This document shows, one piece after another, positions 60,201 to 64,000 of a DNA stretch of 64,000 nt (within the stretch, counting starts at the first letter, position 1; each line of letters begins with the position of its first letter). A model generated the notes under the pieces. That model was not told the origin of the DNA, did no database searches, and was given only the letters and a program-made list of their open reading frames with translations. The stretch comes from Solen grandis (lineage: Eukaryota; Mollusca; Bivalvia; Adapedonta; Solenidae). Location of the stretch: NCBI GenBank assembly GCA_021229015.1, contig CM037788.1, positions 49,255,296-49,319,295 of the forward strand. The letters are read 5' to 3'. Made by a program: the position numbers and the translations under genes.

Positions 60201-60967
60201 CACGATTAATGAGTTTTTCTCCACAGAAAATAAGATCCCTTGGTGTAGGAATACATGCATATATTTTGCTTTTACCTGATAGAAGGTTAAGAAGATTAAG
60301 TGCCAGGCGGCTGGTCAGACATTTGTAAGGTCAAGGTCGTAAAGGCCTCTTGTACATCTGGATGAGAGTGAAAAAGACTGAGAAGTATTAAAAGTGGTTG
60401 TGGAAAGGGTACCAGGAGTTGGCACCAGTTCATTATCTGCAGGGCACTCTTTCATGATGGATAGTGCAATAAAAACTACAGTTCAGGATACTTACTTGGG
60501 ACAGCCTGATCCATCGGTGTGCCAGTCATGGCTCCTTCATACTGGGGGCTCTTGTCTAGGGGGACTGTTTTTTTAGTGATCAATACATGTCAGGGTACCC
60601 TAGAATCCTCCTGGGAATTTTTCTCACATTCATGTGACTTTTACAGTGCCATGTGACTTTCAGTGTGTCAACTTTTTCACTGATACGCAAATTAATCAAA
60701 TGATTTCACAGTCTTATAACGTATATAAGATGTCATATTAGGATTTTTATTATAAAAATATTAGCATCTCCAAATTTTCATTGCCCCCCCCAGAAAGAAG
60801 TTACATTTTAGATGTTTGCCTTGAAAAAAGATATCAAACAATATATTAGATAGTGAGCATATGATACTGGTCAAGCAACACCCGCTGTCTCCTTAAAATG
60901 TTATTTCTCTTTACATTTTAAGGAGACATTTCAGTCATGTAGTGATGTCCAGCTATTTCTCTTGAGT
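57289..60967. other. Repeat-poor non-coding stretch with candidate conserved blocks
   Basis: 57430-57620 and especially 58660-59060 are less AT-rich, complex and unique-looking. The latter contains the near-palindrome CAATTGCGGCAATTG at 58859-58873. A perfect 16 bp hairpin lies at 60886-60928. Frames at 58121-58306, 59643-60075 and 60394-60576 show nothing recognisable. Confidence 0.4.
60886..60928. repeat. Perfect 16 bp stem hairpin
   Basis: TGTCTCCTTAAAATGT and ACATTTTAAGGAGACA are exact inverted copies separated by 11 nt (TATTTCTCTTT). No U-run or gene end is associated. Function unknown. Confidence 0.85.
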
Positions 60968-61215
60968 CGCCTCCGTGGCCGAGAGGGTTAATTCGCTGAC
61001 TTAAACACTCACTCAGCCGCTCACTGTGTGGGTTCAAATCCTGGCAGGGTCATTCAGATTTTCATGTGAGGAAGCCTTCCAGCTGGCTTGCGGTAGGTTT
61101 GTGGTTCTACCCGGATGCTTCCGTGCATTCGGGGTCTTCCTCCACCTGTAATTAGCTGGATGTCGCTACATGACTAAAATACTGTTGAAACGACGGTAAA
61201 CTCAAATAGTCAAGT
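60968..61215 (+). mobile_element. tRNA-Leu-like SINE type III
   Basis: Box A TGGCCGAGAGG (60976-60986), then a CTGACTTAAAC stretch like a tRNA-Leu anticodon arm and a long variable region. Box B GGTTCAAATCC (61031-61041) fits the consensus exactly. The body is GAAGCCTTCCAGCTGGCTTG, ACCCGGATGCTTCCGTGC and TCTTCCTCCACCTGTAATTA; the tail is ATGACTAAAATACTGTTGAA and AACGACGGTAAACTCAAAT. A second fragment lies at 7376-7500. A Leu origin is inferred by resemblance. Confidence 0.85.
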
Positions 61216-61227
61216 CAAGTATTTCTC

Positions 61228-61395
61228 TTGATATTGAATGGGAAACAGATATACGTTAAATTTTTCATATTTTAAATTATTCCTTAAGGCTTCTTGAAAA
61301 CCCCTTGTTTGGACCAGTTCTTTGTGCATGGGAGGGTCATAAACAATTCTTGCTTTTTACATATAAGTCAAACCCCCTAATCCATGGCCATGTAT
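61228..61395 (-). mobile_element. SINE type II, diverged fragment
   Basis: TATTGAATGGGAAACAGATA, CTTGTTTGGACCAGTTCTTT and GCATGGGAGGGTCATAAACA follow the order of the reverse SINE at 57008. It sits 12 bp after the type III SINE. Confidence 0.6.
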
Positions 61396-62046
61396 ATGCT
61401 TTATTGCATGCCTATGTTTCCTTCTCATTATAAGTGGAAAATTCAGTATAAACAGTATCTCTCTTTAGTTTTGTAATATTCAGCTTTAATTAAAAAAAAA
61501 ATCAAAGGGCAACGCTGATTAATTATGGAAAATAAGCAATCTCTCCATATTTTCATTCCCTGCAAACTTGCAGAAGAATCGGAAACTTGTGTGCAAGATT
61601 TGAAAACTTGCCAGATTCCGAATAAACTTTCATTATGATTCTTTTATTTATTGCTACATATTTGCATTCTATTATAGTGGAAGCAATCATAGAAAAGCAT
61701 TTGAGAGCAATTCTAGACTGAAAGTCAATACTGGATGTACAGCATTCACAATGAGATATCAAGCTGAACTTTTGAAATCTGCAGTCATCACTCAGGACAA
61801 AATGAGGCGTAGGAACATGGCAGTCAGGCAGGACTGCATGATATCCTCTAGCATTTCTGGTTCAAGAGTTGAACACAAGACTTCTGGCTCCAGATTCACC
61901 AACCTTATTGAGGGTTAAGTAATACTGGATAACAAAGAAACATTTATGATAGACAAAAGGCAAAATATTGTTTGTCGGAAAAATTAATATCATTTACCTG
62001 GAATATTTTGCAAAAACAAGAATAGTTTTATGTGTTCCTACCTCAT
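61396..62046. other. Non-coding stretch
   Basis: Nothing supported; AT-rich, unique-looking. Confidence 0.45.
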
Positions 62047-62218
62047 TCAACCCTTATCCTGCTGTCGGCACCTGTTGTGCAGGCTGATCATGGTCTGCAC
62101 TGCTTGCTATTCAGTCATTAAATTTTCAGCAAAAACCTCCATAAACAACTAATGGTACAGTCCTTATTGAAGAATGGACAAGTCCATTTAAGAAATTAAG
62201 CATCATGGTAAGGGTTAA
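62047..62218 (-). mobile_element. TTAA-MITE family B, copy B5
   Basis: Left end TCAACCCTTATCCTGC (TTAA decayed to TCAA), then AGGCTGATCATGGTCTGCAC, one palindrome arm only. CTAATGGTACAGTCC, GACAAGTCCATTTAAGAAAT and CATCATGGTAAGGG follow before TTAA at 62215-62218. The second palindrome arm is largely deleted, as in A1. Confidence 0.82.
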
Positions 62219-63138
62219 ATATTGCTTAGTTTTGAGTATTTCGATGGAATTTGAATCTCGATATTGTAGCAAATAGAATATATTCAATAAAGAAAAAAAT
62301 TAAGAAGATAATGTTATGCTGACGATGAATTATTGCCTCGATTCCATTTGAAGTTTTGGAGGCTGCCTTGTGAAAGACTAAGCTTGGTGATCCCTCAGGA
62401 CAAGATTTACTCCCAATTGAGAAATTGTTTTGATATTCACAATTCTGATTTTCAATATATTAGACATGTTATGATTGCATTATTGTCAGACTTGAGTTTT
62501 GTATATTCAGCCAGTAATTTACATGTATTAGATTTATTATGTCCAAGCTTTATTCATGTTGAAATTTGTGAAAGTAGCACATTTATTGTCAGACTTGGCT
62601 AAAAATCAGTGAGAAAAATAGGATAGTTAAGAATATTGCTTGATATAGGGATGTGGATGGCGGAACGCTGTTCCTGGTCCCATTCATCACGCCAGCATTT
62701 TCTGTTCTGTACGACTGGTACAAGTGTGAAAACTTGTTCTCAGAAACTGACGTGTAATAGACAAATGTGATTTCGATCTAGAACTTACGAGAGAATTATT
62801 GAATGGGAGTGTTTGCAAATACACTTCAAAATAAATTTAGTGAGATTTGTTCTTATCAAAATGATTGCTGAGAAGTGTCTCTCTGTTCCTCCCCAAACAA
62901 TTCTTCTTTGAGCCGTTATTTCCACATTTTACACGTCTTTGTCAGAATATATAGGTTATGTCTGAGAAACTTCATCTCATCTTGAAGTTGATTTGATCTT
63001 GTGTTTTGATATTGCAGAATCATCTCACGACATCTGAGTTAATTATATACCACTCTAATGAGCATTTTTCATGGTATGCTAGCAGTTTTCAATCTGGAAA
63101 AGTTTATCTGTTACTTCCTGATCTTCATGGTCCCATGT
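62219..63138. other. Non-coding stretch
   Basis: No supported gene. The 89-codon frame at 62333-62602 has no known motif and no splice context that I can defend. Confidence 0.4.
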
Positions 63139-64000
63139 ATAGGTAACATGTATTGGTCACATGTATAGGTCACATGGTCACATGCATTAGTCACATGTAT
63201 AGGTCACATGGTCACATGTATAGGTCACATGCATTGGTCACATGTATAGGTCACATGGTCACATGTATAGGTCACATGCATTGGTCACATGTATAGGTCA
63301 CATGGTCACATGTATTGGTCACATGCATTGGTCATATGTATAGGTCACATGGTCACATGTATTGGTCACATGCATTGGTCACATGGTCACATGCATTAGT
63401 CACATGTATAGGTCACATGGTCACATGCATTTGTCACATGTATAGGTCACATGGTCACATGTATTGGTCACATGTAAAGTTACATGATAATATTGGTCAC
63501 ATGTATAGGTCACATGTTTTGGTCACATGTATAGTTCCATGAATATATAGGTCACATGTGTAGGTAACATATATAATACGAATTGTATTTTGGAACTGTA
63601 TAGGGCACATGTATTTGTCATCTGTATAGGTCACATGTATTGGTCATCTGTATAGGTCACATGTATTGGTAAACTGTATAGGTCACATGTATTTGTCATC
63701 TGTATAGGTCACATGTATTTGTCATCTATATAGGTCACATATATTTGTCAACTGTATAGGTCACATGTATTTGTCATCTGTATAGGTCACATGTATTGGT
63801 CAACTGTATAGGTCACATGTATTTTTCATCTATATAGGTCACATGTATTTGTCATCTGTATAGGTCACATGTATTTGTCATCTGTATAGGTCACATGTAT
63901 TTGTCATCTGTATAGGTCACATGTATTTGTCAACTGTATAGGTCACATGTATTTGTCATCTGTATAGGTCACATGTATTGGTCAACTGTATAGGTCACAT
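63139..64000. repeat. 13/26 bp tandem array of GGTCACATGTAT units, continues past the window
   Basis: 63139-63600 is built from ~13 bp units (GGTCACATGTATA, GGTCACATGCATT) interleaved with short GGTCACAT units. From about 63600 it becomes a regular 26 bp dimer (TAGGTCACATGTAT plus TTGTCATCTGTA; for example 63841 and 63867). There are dozens of CANNTG and AGGTCA hexamers. The window ends inside the array. Confidence 0.93.

Noticed and set aside
60968..61045. Possible tRNA-Leu gene
   Set aside because: Box B is perfect but the sequence continues into a SINE body shared with 7376-7500, and the anticodon and variable arms are irregular.
63315..63542. 75-codon frame of repeated HMYRSHGHMYWSH-like peptide
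   Set aside because: Lies entirely within the 13/26 bp tandem array and is an artefact of it.

Overview
This 64 kb window is AT-rich eukaryotic DNA in which I can support no protein-coding exon and no functional RNA gene. Open frames are short (mostly 60-150 codons), mutually overlapping and without recognisable domains, and several are by-products of tandem repeats whose period is a multiple of three. It reads as intergenic or long-intron sequence from an animal, most likely a bivalve mollusc. The main pointers are a Helitron-associated type element with a (TCCG)n tract and ~160 bp internal repeats (41128-42685), tRNA-derived SINEs ending in AAC-rich tails, and a dense load of MITEs. The organism call is inference from memory of such repeats. 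A run of exactly 100 N (41989-42088) shows this is a scaffolded assembly.

The dominant content is small non-autonomous elements. Three families (called A, B and C here) all insert at TTAA. They carry CCCTTWCC-type ends and an off-centre internal palindrome built around GATCAG. Family A has six copies: 3954, 12571, 30384, 49834, 50401 and 52410. Family B has five: 2452, 12076, 30706, 36664 and 62047. Family C has nine: 5868, 8285, 12344, 12978, 16180, 21938, 32920, 46290 and 50668. The TTAA/CCC ends suggest piggyBac-type mobilisation, but no transposase is present. They cluster at 12.07-13.15 kb, 30.4-30.9 kb and 49.8-50.8 kb. At least three tRNA-derived SINE types are present; the best copies are at 23452-23757, 39683-39869 and 60968-61215.

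Tandem arrays form the second theme: 8343-9178, 21619-21900, 33490-34460, 35320-35740, 42971-43460, 46531-46920 and 63139-64000 (running off the window). The most notable reading is that three arrays appear to have grown inside mobile elements. The 34 bp satellite at 8671 amplifies an internal segment of a family C copy, the 53 bp array at 46531 amplifies the right part of another family C copy, and the ~50/100 bp array at 35320 amplifies the body of a SINE.

Nested insertions are also clear. A Helitron-like element sits inside a GGGCCC-ended MITE (40902-42713), a MITE sits inside a SINE (38242-38440 within 38109-38537), and a family B element lies between 63 bp inverted repeats (36008-37028). 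The part from about 51 to 60 kb is comparatively poor in repeats. It contains several compositionally distinct unique blocks (for example 51035-51200, 53200-53700, 55880-56230 and 58660-59060) that could be conserved non-coding elements; only cross-species alignment can tell.
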